Origin: Quillaja saponaria
Taxonomy: Eukaryota; Streptophyta; Magnoliopsida; Fabales; Quillajaceae
Direction of reading: 5' to 3'
Length of the DNA stretch: 64,000 nucleotides
Assembly: GCA_029379385.1 (NCBI GenBank)
Contig: CM055612.1
Coordinates: 4,278,001 to 4,342,000 of the forward strand
In this document: one piece after another, positions 49,939 through 63,190 of the stretch
How the letters are laid out: each line of letters opens with the position of its first letter
How positions within the stretch are numbered: position 1 is the first letter of the stretch
The notes under the pieces: model-generated
The model's database searches: none
What the model saw: only the letters and a program-made list of their open reading frames with translations
Told to the model about the DNA's origin: nothing
Program-made: the position numbers and the translations under genes

Positions 49939-50773
49939 GATTCCAGCTCAGATTTTTATGACTGGGATTCAAAAAGTAATGAAATTCCTTTCACTTACCT
50001 GATTTTCCCTTTGGGTACAAGTTGTTACTGCTTGTTACATTGAATACATGGAATTGATATTGCTTGTCATTCCCAAATCACTTGAGGATCTTGTTGAATT
50101 CCTTTGCTAGATTCCGTAAGATATTGGTTGATCTATAGTCATATTGAGGACAATCAAAAGGGTTCATTTGGGTGAAAAATGTTATTATAATCCGTTTTGA
50201 TATACTTCTTCCTTTTGGTGTAGCTTCCTGCCCCTGTGACTACTGCTTTATCACAACAGCCTCTGATGAGTGCTGGGCAAGAATTTTAGTGCAGAACCTC
50301 CTGGTGCTTTATTTTATTTCTATGAATGCTGAGAGTTGTTCTATAGATTGCTGTTAATGAGACTCATTGGTATTGGACTGCATCCTTTTATCGTTTTCTG
50401 ATTTGAGCTGCGGAGGGGGGAAACCTAGGAAGAATATGGAAGAGGAAATCATCTGCCTGATGAATTCATGAACATGCCAAATGCAATACATTTCAGTGGC
50501 AAGGGCATGTTAAGATTGAATACCACGCTTAAGTAGTGGTGGGATTCCATATCCTCCTGCCAAGATCAACCTGAAAGTTTATTGATATACAAACATCACA
50601 AATTGATACGTCAGAACAGAATTCGAGAAAATTAACTACAAAGTAGTATTTGCCATGCAGTATGCAGCATCGTTTAAGCTCTAGCTCTTCCTTTCAATGA
50701 ATCAAATGCTAATGGAAAAAAGAAAGAAAGATCAACATGGTTCAAACATTCATGGTCGAGTAGAACACAATGT
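49939..50773. other. Spacer between convergent Mpv17-like and PERK genes
   Basis: The 3' UTRs of both genes lie here. A further Mpv17-like 3' exon is possible, because a GTGG donor-like site follows the codons for EQKGQ in exon 3, but I could not identify one. Confidence 0.4.
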
Positions 50774-53700
50774 TCACATGTCACCAAAATGCTCATCCAT
50801 GTTATATTCACTTGTCTCTAATTGTGTGTTGATCTTTGTTTGCTGAACCTCGCTGCTCGAGCCAGATGAGTAAAGACCATATTCGCTAGTGCTTTCACTA
50901 TACCTGTTGAAGCTATTATCTTTACCTACCAACATCATATTAAAATTCCTCGTGTCCTCTTTGTTTCTGTAGGCATGATCATTATTTGAACTTCCTGACC
51001 AACTGTAAAATGTGCTCTGTCCTGGTTTGATGCCATACTCAAGATCGTTCACAGAAACCAGACCTTCTAAAGCACCAGCAATCTGTTGCGACAAAATTTT
51101 AAATTTTGAGTTAGAATCAAAAGGCCTCCTACTAATTACAAAGGGCCAACACATTATAATCTTAAGAGAAATGCTTAATTAGTATGCTAAATAAGAAGGT
51201 AATTCTGTCAAATTTACACTTTATTATATAGGAAGGTTTCTGAAGGGAGTTGCTCCCTCTCACCAACCCTCCTTATAGAAGAAATGAATTGAGTAGTATA
51301 TATTACTTGGCTCATCCATGGTCGAAGCCTGGCTGAATGGCGGATGCAAACAGCAGCGCAAGCAATCATTCTTGCCATCTCTTTAGTTTTGAAATTTTTC
51401 TGCAATCTTGGATCAACAAGACTGTTAAAGTCCCCATCTTCTAGTACTTTAGTGAGCAAAGGCCTAGCCTATATTTGGCAACGAAGACAAATTGTGTCAA
51501 TAAGACTGCATTGGGATCATTGATAGGACTTAGTATTTTAGAGAAATAATGCAAACGTACTCACCCAGTCAACCAGTCCCACATTCTTTAATGGTTCTGT
51601 TGTACTGATAGGCGGACGCCCGGTTATAAGTTCTAGAAGCATAACACCAAATGAATATACATCTGACTTATCTGTTAGTTTACCACTGGATGCATACTCC
51701 GGAGCCAAATACCTGAAATGAAATTTTAAGTTGATAAAAAAGAAACCATGTAGGATCCTGCTTAGGTTTTGACTCGGGGATGTTCAAATTAGAGAGATGG
51801 AGAGGGAAATGCTTTCAGGAACAATACTGATGCACTCTTTCTTCTACTTTGTCTTCCTTTTCCCGCCTTTCTTTAATTTACTTTAGGGATATTTTAGTAC
51901 CTGAGAATAGTGCAATGAAATGAGAAGATGGACTTACCCAAAGGTTCCCATCACTCTAGTGGTGATGTGAGTCACACAACCATTTGTATCAGAAAAGAAT
52001 TTCGCCAGTCCAAAATCAGAAACCTGAACGTAGAAGATCAACTTCAACATCAGCAAAACTCTAAAAGCAATTTAAAAAAGACAGCTCATTAAATCAGTTA
52101 GTAATTATTAGTAGAAGGCATGCAAGTCATGGAAATGACCCTAAACCATAAATCATAGATTTGTTAACATAAAACAACTGGAACAAGAAGATTATGAATT
52201 CCTAACAGACAAATCTAATGGTTGAATCAAGCGACTTTGATTTCTCACTGACCTAGATTTATTAATCCACTACATCAACAGAAAATGTATTTTTCTAGTA
52301 ACATCACAGAAATATCATAAAATGTATATAAAGAATATCTGACCAGCAAGCACAACCATGATGACTAAGTTATTTGTTAAGGTAATATAATCAGCCCTAC
52401 CTTTGCCTCAAACCTAAAATCAAGGAGAATGTTAGACGCCTTAATATCACGATGAATGATCCTTGGATTACCTGCAGGAGCAGAGTATATATATGCTCTT
52501 ATGAGTTGTCATATAGCGTTAACGTGATCGTGTGACAGATGGGAATTCAACCCATAACCTTTACAATAAGAAATACGTAGCAATGAAGTTTAAGTGGGTC
52601 TTTCAATGAAAGTAGAGTCCATTTCCACACACAATGGAATAATGCTTTTTAAAGTTATGAAAACTCTCAGAAACTTAGCTCCCCTTAATTGATTAGAAAG
52701 AATCAGATTGAACTTTAGACATGAAGCAAATGGAAACTCACAATCTTCATGTAGATACGCTAACCCTTTTGCAGAGCCTAAAGCAATTTGCATTCTGGTT
52801 GCCCATTCCATAAGTGGCTGCTCTTTCCCTGCAATATATTGCATGTCATCTTCAGAAACATACACCAAGGAAATAAAACTGCAAAATGATTATGTACCTG
52901 AAACAGTGTGTCAATTACATGTCCAACTGTCCAAGGAAAAAAACAAAAATTGTTGTTTGCTAACCAGCATTTTATCAAAAAATTGGATTATTCAAGTAAT
53001 ATAGTTGACCTTGTGCTGAAAGCCTGAAGACTTTCACTGAGTAATGCATTAGTCCCATGTTTTCTCAAGTTGAAAGATAAGATCAGTGGTTCTATTCATC
53101 CTAATTTTTAGAACTCATACCACTAAAGGGACACACAACTTCTTTTGCTGGCATAAGGGTGTAAATATCAACTTTAGTTCTATGTAAATGTTCTTCTTAA
53201 AGCAGAGAAAAGCATAGTAGGAGGAGAGAAGACCATCAAGAGTAGATTTACCGTGCAAGTGAAATTCCAATGTGTTATTTGGAACAAATTCATAAACAAG
53301 CAGTCTCTCCATCCTCGTGATGCAGTATCCAACCAATGAAACAATATGTTTGTGATGCACCCTGCTAATGGTCTCAACCTCAGTCTGAAATTCTCGCTCC
53401 CCCTGTACGCTTCCTGTCTTTAACTGTTTTACAGCAACTTCCTTTCCACTTGGGAGGACTCCCTTGTGCACGTATCCAAAACCGCCTTCACCAAGAAGGT
53501 TAGCGACAGAGAAGCCATTAGTTGCTACAACTAGCTCATCATAAGTGAAAATGCCAGTTGACAAACCGAAAGCAAGACTTAAAGCTGGACGTGGAATGGG
53601 ATTCCCAAACCCTTTCTCAATGGAGCCAGGAGTTCTGTTGCCTTCAATATCAGATGGTGGCAGGATGGAATTTGAAAGGACACTAATAACGTGGGACCCA

Positions 53701-54893
53701 GATGATTCTGCATTTTGTTGTGAATATATGGGGAGAACACCATAGCATTTATCTAAAAATCCAACCAAACATAATGCGAGAATTAGATTTGAATAGGGAT
53801 ATAATGTTTTGAGTCATAACATTCTCTAATAAAATAGAAATTACATTCTACAAGAATTTGACCAAGCAATCAAGCATTACTCAATGCTCAAGCAAGTTTC
53901 AATGCTAAAAAAACTTTTAATATAGCCAAAAAAATGTTTCTTACCTTTTGGTCCTACACAGGATGGTTCTTTATGGAAATCTACATGACTACCTTTTCTT
54001 TTTCTCCTATTCCAGCAGCAGACCCAGAGAAGGGCAATCAGAAGAACAATGAGAACAGCCCCACCAATAGTAAGCCCAATTATGAGCCCAGTTGACAAAC
54101 CACCACTAGAGGGTCTCGGCTTTTGAACTTCTCCAATTACTGGCAAACTTCCACTTGATGATGTTGGAGGCTGCAGCACCGGTCTTCTGGAAGTATCAGG
54201 TAGAGGTGGCAAGGGAGATGTTGACGGTGTTGCAGAAGATGAAGAAGGAGATTTTGGCAACAATTGAATTGGCAAGGATGGTGAAGGAATAAATGGCGCC
54301 AATGGAGTTGCTGGGGTTGCAGACGATGAAGGAGGAGGATTTGGCAACAATTGCATTGGCAAAGGTGGTGGAGAAATAGTTGGCGCCAATGGAGTTACAG
54401 GCGTTGCAGAAGATGAAGGAGGAGGATTTGGCAACAACTGAATGGGCATAGGTGGTGCATAAACCGTTGGCGCCAATGGAGTTTCCGGGAGTTGCGGTGG
54501 AGAAATTGTGGCCCACGTGGAAGGTGTTGAAGCTGGAGGAGAAAATATTGTTGAAGGCATCGGAGGAGGAAGCCATGGAGAAGAGACTGTTGGAGGTGCA
54601 GTTGGAAATGGAAATGGAGCTGGCTGCAAAATTGGAGGAGACACCACTGACTGAACAGGAGTCCCCTGAGATATAACCGGAGGTGCCGAAAACGGGGATA
54701 CTAAAGTTCCCGGAGATTGAGGGGGAAACACAGGTGAAGTTGGAATTTCTGGAGAAATAATTGGAGGCACTGAATTCATAGTCGATGTCGATGGTGGTAG
54801 TGCTGGTACTGGTAATGGCGGAGGACTCATCTTGGAGACCACCGGCGGTAAACTTACCGCCGGAGATACAGACGGTGACCATTGTGAAAACAT
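50774..54893 (-). CDS. Proline-rich receptor-like kinase (PERK family)
   Basis: PERKs span the plasma membrane and link cell-wall signals to a cytosolic Ser/Thr kinase. Exons: 53945-54893, 53252-53752, 52742-52828, 52401-52471, 51938-52023, 51565-51712, 51307-51468, 50774-51082; 2313 nt, 770 aa. Residues 1 to about 255 are Pro/Ser-rich and include three 29-residue repeats. One membrane span covers about 267-289 ([20 protein letters not shown]), followed by WNRRKRK. The kinase has GEGGFG (404-409), Lys425 in [16 protein letters not shown] with Asp521, DFG at 539-541 and [20 protein letters not shown], so it looks active. The tail is Ser-rich. No classic signal peptide is seen at [10 protein letters not shown], which is usual for many PERKs. 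RLRPWMSQ replaces the more usual RRRPRMSQ near subdomain XI. Confidence 0.95.
54208..54482 (-). repeat. 87-bp coding repeats in PERK ectodomain
   Basis: GGCGCC marks recur at 54295, 54382 and 54469, exactly 87 bp apart. The repeats encode three units of the pattern [18 protein letters not shown]. Conserved period and frame show recent in-frame duplication. Confidence 0.85.
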
Positions 54894-55958
54894 TTTTTCT
54901 TTTTCAAGTTGAATCAGAAATACATAAAAGTCCCAATTCCCAACATGTCAACGTGAATGAATTTTAGTAGCTTCAACTACCAGCAGTGGATAGTAGAAAC
55001 TATAGAATAGTTGGAAAAACACAGAAGTTCAATTCCATTAGGCCTCCACTAGTACTAGTCGTCTACTACTCCACTAGTGCAGCCCAACAGGAAGAAAGAG
55101 TATGTCATTTTTCTGAATAAAATGACTACTTTTCTCTTCAGACTCAATTAGTCTGTCCCACCAAACATGTGGCAGTTAACTTCTTTAACAATATAATAGT
55201 ACCTTTGAAGACCTTTTTCAAGCCCTGGAGCAGGAGGGGGGCCTTAAACCATAGATTGGATAAAATTATAACAAAATAAGTAGGGAAGGAAAGCAAGCAC
55301 ATGGTTAGCAGAATCATGAAATACAATCAGAATTGTCTAGTTGGTGAGAATACCAGGATTGACATGGAACAGACAAACATACAAAACAGATCATCACAGA
55401 ATGGGGCAGGGAGGGCGGGTGGGGGAATGAAAGAAGCTCAGCATTACCAGCTAGCTAACTGGTACATTTTTTGAGTTCTACGCATGATATTCTTTATAAT
55501 TTGTTGCCACTAACAAAATTCCCAGACCTATAAGTTGCTGCACTAATACAGACAGATTGGAGAGGGGCATGCTCTTCAATTTGTAGAACTTCCATAGAAA
55601 TTTACTCAGAACCTGTAAATAAAATCCAATTTCCAGTTTCACATCAGGCCAGCCGCAAAATTAATCGTTGATTATTATCACTGTCACTTATTACAGAAGA
55701 AATGGAGATTGGATAAAATGCAACAACGAATTATGAAGGAAAAGAAACTAAACTTCCTTAGTCACCTCTCATTGTACACCGATCTACAGACTCCGGGAAG
55801 AAAAAGGTGGAAGTTCTAGACTTCTAGTACTAATTTTTTTTTCATTCTTGTTTCATTTTCCCAATTTCTTTCCCACTGCAAGGGAGATTAATGTAAAAAA
55901 CATTGATTTTTCCTATTTCCAGTGCACACGGTGAAGAAAATGTGCATTAAAAGTACAC
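54894..55958. other. PERK upstream region and AP-4 beta 3' UTR
   Basis: No gene is seen. The PERK promoter and leader occupy the left part. The right part, from about 55700, is likely 3' UTR of the AP-4 beta gene. Confidence 0.45.
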
Positions 55959-58900
55959 TCATGGAAAACCAAATTTGGACAGAGCCGTTTGGAACAATGT
56001 TGAGAATGCCTGGGATGCACTTTGGTCATCGGCTTTTATCTTAATCTGTGTTTTCGCTGATGATGTGTTGATTATACATTCTACAAGAAATGTTGAGGAT
56101 TCTTCTGCCTTTTGTGCAAAGAAAAATAACTTGAAGTTAGGAGGCTGACCGCCTTGTGCAATGCAGTGAATGGAATGGCTTTGCATGTGCCGGAGGAGTG
56201 CATTGGGAGCTGTCAACGATGCAACTCCTTCAGGATTTATAGAACATTCCTACATCAGAGGATAAACAAGATTTATCACAAAGTATTGTTGACCATGAGG
56301 GGGGAAAGGAGTTTCTTATGTGTGTGTATGTGAGGAGAGGAAAAAACAGGAATATCAATACTGTCATATCATGTGAAAACAAACACACTAAATTCACAAT
56401 GCAAAGTAAACCTGCGACAAAGAAATTGGGAGTTGCCGCCATTTTTGCTGAAAAGTGCCAGGATCGAGAATAGCTTTTTGATTAAGGTTCAAAGGAGGAG
56501 GCGTAGGTGTGGTTGCAGTTTCTATTGGGAAACCTAGACCAAGTAGATCGTCGATTGCCGAGCTAGATGGCAGAGTATTCCCTGGTATATTGGAGTTTGA
56601 AATTGATGACTCTTTTTGTGTTTGTGAAGCTGCAATATCATACGAAGGAGCACTGTAAGCAGAACCATTGCTACTGGCATCTCTGCCTTCATCTTTTTCG
56701 GCAGTACTTAGAAGCAGATCCTTGTCATTTGCATCGACTCTCTGAGCTGGAACAACAGTATCAGCAGATTCTGTGCCAGGAGATAGATTTACATGTTCGT
56801 CCGAAAACTCAAATGGACCTCGGTGCTCCTTATCAGTAAACATGTATGAAGGCTGCATGGATTTACCATTCTCAGTTAATTTAGTAAAGAATTTTAATCT
56901 AAAGATAAGAAACCAAATATGTCCAGTAACTCTATGACAACTATTTTCTGGTAATGCAACATTTGCAACCAAAAGTGGGGGGTGAGGTCTGTAATTCACA
57001 CTTAATTGTTAATCAACTGAAACATTATTGATGTGTGACATCACTTTCTCGAAGTTAAATTAAGAATACTGGAGGTAAAATCCACAATCTGTTGGATAAG
57101 TAATATCTCAATAATGAATACAGTACAATTTGATATCAGAAGGTCTGATAATCAAGGTTCAAAGTTCAAACCATATTAAGCCACACTTCATTTTGTACTT
57201 TGTTTCCACATATCAAGTCAGTGTTGTTTGAAACAAAATAATGTAGCTTGAAGTGATTACAAATCCATAACACTTTAAATAGTTTTATGTTCATTGTAAT
57301 GAGAAAGGAGAACTTCAGTTACCTTCTGGTATACAACAGACAAACTGTTAAACTCATCAAAGATGCGATCTTTGATTTCATTGCTATGTGTGTCAGCAAA
57401 AACTGAAACTGCTTGCTTTGGAGGGTTCACCACATGCTCTGCCACTGATACATTGTATTGCAGAAGCCTGTAGTAAAACAAAGCCCTGTCATGAACATCC
57501 TGCAATCAACAAAAGTTTATTCATATTAATACAATTTAATCCAAAATATTTTTCTTTTGGAAATTAAAAAATGTAACAACAGTAAGAACAACTCACACCT
57601 GGTGAAAATCAGCTAGGCCAGCAGCCAATGCAGCTCCCAATGCTTTTTGAGTCTCAGGTGGCCTCTTAAAGAAACATTTCATCACTGCAGTTAAAAGATG
57701 TAAGCGAACCTGTGCCACAAGATAGTTCATCATTTGACCAGTAACTGAGCAAATACTAACACAAGCTGGAGACTCAATTTCAACATTCAATAACAATAAA
57801 ATAGTAGTTATGTCAAACAAGATGAGAGGAATAGGACTTGGAATTTTTCAATTTTATATTATGGCATTTATATGAAGTCAAATTGTAGGATGAGAACAAT
57901 AATGCACTTGAAAATCAATCCCAGAAATGGCCCAACTCTCCAATGTGGAAAGGGAAGAAAGCACGTCTTCATCCAAACATATATCCAAAGCACAATTGGA
58001 TGTCTACGGGGGATTAAACTATAAATATCCTAATTTTTGATGGAGTGGCATAGCTCACTTCAGGAACAAGACAGTAAACACATTTCTTCAGAGGCGGATA
58101 GAAACAGCACAAAGCCTATCACAAATAAATTATCATTAAAGCAGCTACCTCAGCAGAATGCTCCTCGTCCCAATTTTCGATCAAGTTCTCCAAAATATAA
58201 GGAGCATCATGCATGTCCTGAGAGTATTCCCCTAACATCCAAATGAGAGCTGCCTTGGCCTTCGGTTCTTGAACATTTTTGCTGCTGATATTCCCAACAA
58301 CTGCAATACAATCATGACTCCATTGTGGATATTTCCTTAGCAAATCTTTAACAAGGACCTGCATAGAAGAATTCCAAACTTGTATAACTCCATGAGCCTA
58401 TAATTACGTTAAAGTAGCAGCTTACTATTTTGTATTGAACATATCTAATATAAGAATAGAAGGCAATTCATAATGGGTATAGCTGAAAATTTCCCCTGCT
58501 TACCAGAGCTTCAGCAGTAACATAGTCCTTTTCCATCTCAAGAAACTGCAGCAGCCTATCAACGATAGCATTCACATCATACTGCTGCAATGCTATTTTC
58601 CCCACAGCACGGATTGACTCCCTTGCAATGGGAATGTCAACATTTGCAGCATATTCACATAGTTCAGTCACTGGAATGGACTCAAGAAGATCACACACAA
58701 GTCATACTTAAAATTAAAAATTAAAAAATAATTATAATAGATATGTGGCAAGGGACTAAAATGGGCAAAATGCATATTCCCAATCTCAATTATTATCTAT
58801 TTCTTTTCTCATTCCTTTGGAAAGACATAAGAGGAGATTACTAACCTATCTCATAGGTGTTGCTCTCATTTGCAACTGCAGTTAGCATTTCAAGCTTCAA

Positions 58901-61900
58901 TTTTTTTACATAAGATGGCTCATTGTACTGGCAATAGAAGTGTTTGTAGTCTTCCGAAAATATGTAAGGTGCACGTATCACCAAAAGATGCAGGTGGCTT
59001 AGAACTGCATAAGATTGCTCTGGACTTCCTGAACTCACCAGAGTTAAGAGAGGGGCTTTTATACGTTCATACACCTAACCGATAACAATTTCAATGAGAA
59101 GAGAGCCCTCAGTAAAACCAACCAAGACAAGATAGAGTTAAAATAACTCCATGGTACAAATGATGATCAACTTAAATTCAATATTTACCATCCCCCACTT
59201 TCATGTTCTTCACATATGTTTATAGGAAATTTAATCTTTCAGTGGTTTACCATATATAGAGAAGTCTCCATCGGATGCAAAACAGTCATCATCCAGAATT
59301 TATTTTTAACTCACAATCCCTTATGTAATGCACTAGTTCCAGTTTAAAGTAAATAATCATATAAATGTATGCTTTTAATACACACCTGCTGATGAACATC
59401 TGTCATCGATAAAGTCAACTGCATAAATACTTTGATGGATGCCAAGACAACAGCACCATTTGCATGCTGAAGTCTATCTTCAAGGAGATTCATGATGTCA
59501 AATATCTCATTGCTATCTGACGGAACATACTTGGCAACCAACTCCAGCACAAGACATTGTGCCCATTCACTGAACTCCTTAATTCTGCACGTCAAAACAT
59601 GTAGTGAACAAAGAACTAACTTTTTAGAATATACTTATTCAAGGCAAGGTTACAGAACACTCACTCTCTCCCTCCCTTTCTCTCTCAGACAAATGGTAGG
59701 ATCAACATACATTATGCAGTCCAACATGGCATAGGTTAGCAACAGGCAATACAAATGTGGTTACCTTCACATACTTCGGTGAATTATTCAAATAGGTCAA
59801 TTTTTGTCTATCTACGTCATAAAAAGATGTGTGCAAGCACAAAGCATCCGTATTAGGGAGAAGGGAGGAGGGGAGATGGCAGTGGATATGAACACCTCTT
59901 AGCTGGAAACCCACACTCCCCAAAGAAAAAGTAGGGAAACTTATACAGCATACCTTTTTGTCCATTGCAATATTGTCCACGCGAGATATCAGAGCCCAGA
60001 GGTGATTGTTTTATATGTTTCAAATTAGTGAGGGGTCCTATCTGTCAACTACTATAAGAGCAGTAGTAGTTTGTAACAAAAGAGGTAAATGCTTCAACAA
60101 ATATGATTGAACTTTTTCTGAGAGTATGAAAAAAATATAATCACTATCTAGGGTAGCAGTTGTAAAATGTTGTGCTTTGTCTTGTTTATTGGGTTGGGCC
60201 AAAGTTTCGCCGTGCAACCCATTAGATACTTACAATCCGAGAGCAACCCAAAAATTAAGTTTTAGTTCATGATGCAGAAGAAAATTTTTAGAGTTTGTTT
60301 CTTTCTTGTAGCCTATATATAAAAGTAGTTAGCTCTAGGGTTTCAGTACTTTTTTTTGAGCAAAACACTTGTATTTTCTCCAAGAACAGAATAGTGAAGT
60401 TCGATCTCTTCAGTGAGGACGTAGATTAGGTTGAGCTGAACCTCGATACATCTTGTGTTCTTTACTTTGCTTGTTTTTGTTTCCAGATTTCATCCTATTC
60501 TCGCTTCTATTTAACATAAAAGAAATCATGCATAAATATTATAACAATATGTCTTTTTTGCTGGTAAGTTAATACGCAACAAGACAATTAATTCGTTGAT
60601 GTTATTGATATAACAAAGCATTATTGCTAAAGGAATAAAAATGAATAAAAATGTTTTAAAATGCAGACAATCAAGGCCTTCTTTTTGTTTCCAATGTTTT
60701 GTTTCTGAACAGACAATCAATACGCAAGTTCAACCCACTTAGGAATTCAATCATGCGACAAATGTGATTACAAAAGGTACCTAACTGATCTAAAACTTAA
60801 CTCCAAACAACATAACTTACCGGTTCAGAAAGTAATATACAACCGGCTTGCTAAGCAAAGCTTCTCTCTCCCTGGATGCTTCCTCTGAGGTGCTTGCTTC
60901 TGAACTCCAAATCTCTTGCAGGGCTGACAGACAATTGGCAACTACCTAGGAGGAAAATAAAATTTTATACCTAAAGGATCTAATTAAAAGAACAGATCAA
61001 TATGATCACACTATCTCTAGAGTATAGATAGGTTTTTTTATTGCTAATGCTCAAATGAAAACTTGGAAATCAAATAGAAAGCAAAAGAATAATAAATATA
61101 TGTAACAAAGAAAATTCTTAGGTGGACATTATTTTCTCAGCACTAGTATACATATAGTTAGTTTGGTTGTTTGTTAGTTTAAGAATGACCAAGTGCACAT
61201 GAACGCATACACATGGCAAGAGAGAAAGGAACAACAAAAATGTAGCTGTTTCAGAATTAATAGTTAAAGACGTGGACATCAAAAGTTGTTCAGGGTATCT
61301 ATAACAGGATTGATAGAATTCACGAAGCAAACTGATGCATATTAAATATTCATCCACAAGATACCTAGGCTTCCAGGGATAGACCTCTTTTCAACTCAAC
61401 TAAGCCTTAAATCTTAAATCCCAAACTAGAGGGGGTTAAACTTCTTCTTTTTTTTTTTTTTAAAATAAAAAAAATAAAAAAAATAAGAAACTTGACTTCT
61501 CCCCAAATTTTGATCACTGGAATGGTGCCCAAACAAATCTATAACTAGCATTGTATTTGTACATCAAGATCAGAATAATGCACATCACTGTGCACTTCTA
61601 AATGCATTACCAAGTCATTGTACCCAAATATATCACAAGGACATCAACCATGAACCCTTCATGTTACAAAATTTAGGCTAATGGATTCCTAGAGACATAA
61701 AGAATAAACAAGATTATCAAACTCTTAAATCATGTTATGCAACTTTGGCCTTCCACTTTAAGAAAAAGTGTGGAGGATGAGACTTTGGGTGTATTATTAC
61801 CAATCAAAAAACCAAAACAAAATTGAATGTCCTATTCATTATTTATTGTCACCAGTCATTTGGGTCCCCATATATATTATCTAAATTAAGGACAAAGACA

Positions 61901-63190
61901 TTCACACGAAAATCAGTAATTAGGCATGAAATTGCCATATAAATGAAATGGTCACATAAATGAAATGGTCACCTGAGTATCTGGGTCGTTAAGCATTAGA
62001 TGCTTCAGCGTTGCCAGAAAATCTTCATCAACACAAGTAGAAGCAGATATGTGATACAGTTTCAAAACCCCAATAACTGCGACCATCCTCACATAACTAT
62101 TATTGTCCTTCAACCCTAATTCCAACGGCCCCACCAAATACTCCACCAGGTTTGCCACTCGTAATGAACACAAACTCCGAAGTGCTAATCCTCGGATCAT
62201 TGGATCCACGTCCTTGCAATCTCTTTGAAGAAAATTAATCGTCAAAAGTGCAAGATCAGGATTGCCCTTTGCATAATTTCCAACATATAGGTAACACATT
62301 TTTTTAAGAACAATGTCTGAAGTTGCTGAGCACATCACCATCTCACCAAAGAGAGATGAAACATCAATACCTATCGTCATGTAAGAAATCACCTTCTTGA
62401 AGAGCTCCCGCTTTGAATCATCAACACCTGGAGCCCGGTTACCAGCTAATTGCCGAAGCTGTGATTTCAGATCTGAGACTTCACTTTTCCTGGTCAAATT
62501 AGTTTTCTAGGTCAGACTTTAATTACCTGTAGGCTAGTTAGACTGTTAAAGTTATAATGTCCAATCTTCAGTTCTATATACAGTTGAGGAAAAACAAAGA
62601 ACTTACAATTGCCAAAAGAAAACAGCAACAGCAAGATACTTCATATTAGATAAGTAAGATAAGGACCATAAACCTAAGCCACCCATTCAATTACGCTAAT
62701 ACAGCTTCTTTTCTTAGTTCAGAAGAAGTTCTCAAATTTGATATATAAGCTAGCAATTATCACAAAAGTAAAAGGTGTAAGATAAAATCCAATGGTTAAC
62801 TGATGTTTAATCTTCTAGGTACCAAACAAATGTTGACACAATATAGCAGTTCATTAGTTGACGATGAATGACTCCGATCAACATGCATTGCTAAAATTTT
62901 AATGTAACAAATTGATACTCGCAAACAGTCACACACATACAACAAAGAAACCGGAAAATTGGGACAGTAAACAGACCCAATCACAACAGCTTGACTTAGA
63001 ATAGATGAGTTCAAATCATCAAATTAGAGACTGAGTAATTCTCTTCTTTGCTCTTATTTGTTATTTCCCAGAATTGTCTCAGAGACACAAATCAAAGCTT
63101 CAGTTTATGAGTTCTAGCATAGAATTTGTGGACTAACCCGGAAGGTTGAGAAGGTGAAGCGGATCGATGAGACTGTGCTGGAGGAGCCAT
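55959..63190 (-). CDS. AP4B1: AP-4 adaptor complex subunit beta
   Basis: AP-4 sorts cargo at the trans-Golgi network; in plants it takes part in vacuolar protein sorting. Exons: 63138-63190, 61973-62489, 60821-60945, 59386-59584, 58846-59074, 58504-58670, 58149-58358, 57599-57709, 57323-57499, 56412-56852, 55959-56249; 2520 nt, 839 aa (Arabidopsis At5g11490 about 841). The adaptin trunk (to about residue 596) includes KSEVSDLKSQLRQLAGNRAP, KVISYMTIGIDVSSLFGEMV, YVGNYAKGNPDLALLTINFL, YVPSDSNEIFDIMNLLEDRL and EPKAKAALIWMLGEYSQDMH. A Ser/Pro-rich hinge (about 610-735) contains SSAIDDLLGLGFP. The C-terminal ear (744-839) begins ECSINPEGVASLTAPNALLR and ends LSKFGFP. The start MAPPAQSHRSASPSQPSGKS matches the family. 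Intron 3 carries a solo LTR. Confidence 0.97.
60178..60516 (+). mobile_element. Solo LTR in AP-4 beta intron 3
   Basis: The 339-bp block starts TGTTGTGC and ends TTTAACA (TGTT/AACA ends). It is flanked by a perfect 5-bp duplication, TAAAA at 60173-60177 and 60517-60521. It has a TATA region (CTATATATAAAAG, about 60313-60325) at the usual LTR position. Its 3' half (GAACAGAATAGTGAAG, then GTAGATTAGGTTGAGCTGAA) has the look of plant copia-type LTRs. No internal domain is present. The LTR reads antisense to the host gene. Confidence 0.8.

Noticed and set aside
54196..54882. 228-codon minus-strand ORF overlapping the PERK first exon
   Set aside because: It is the same strand in another frame of Pro/Ser-rich coding DNA; its Ser/Thr/Ile-rich translation has no domain, and the PERK frame is clearly the real one.
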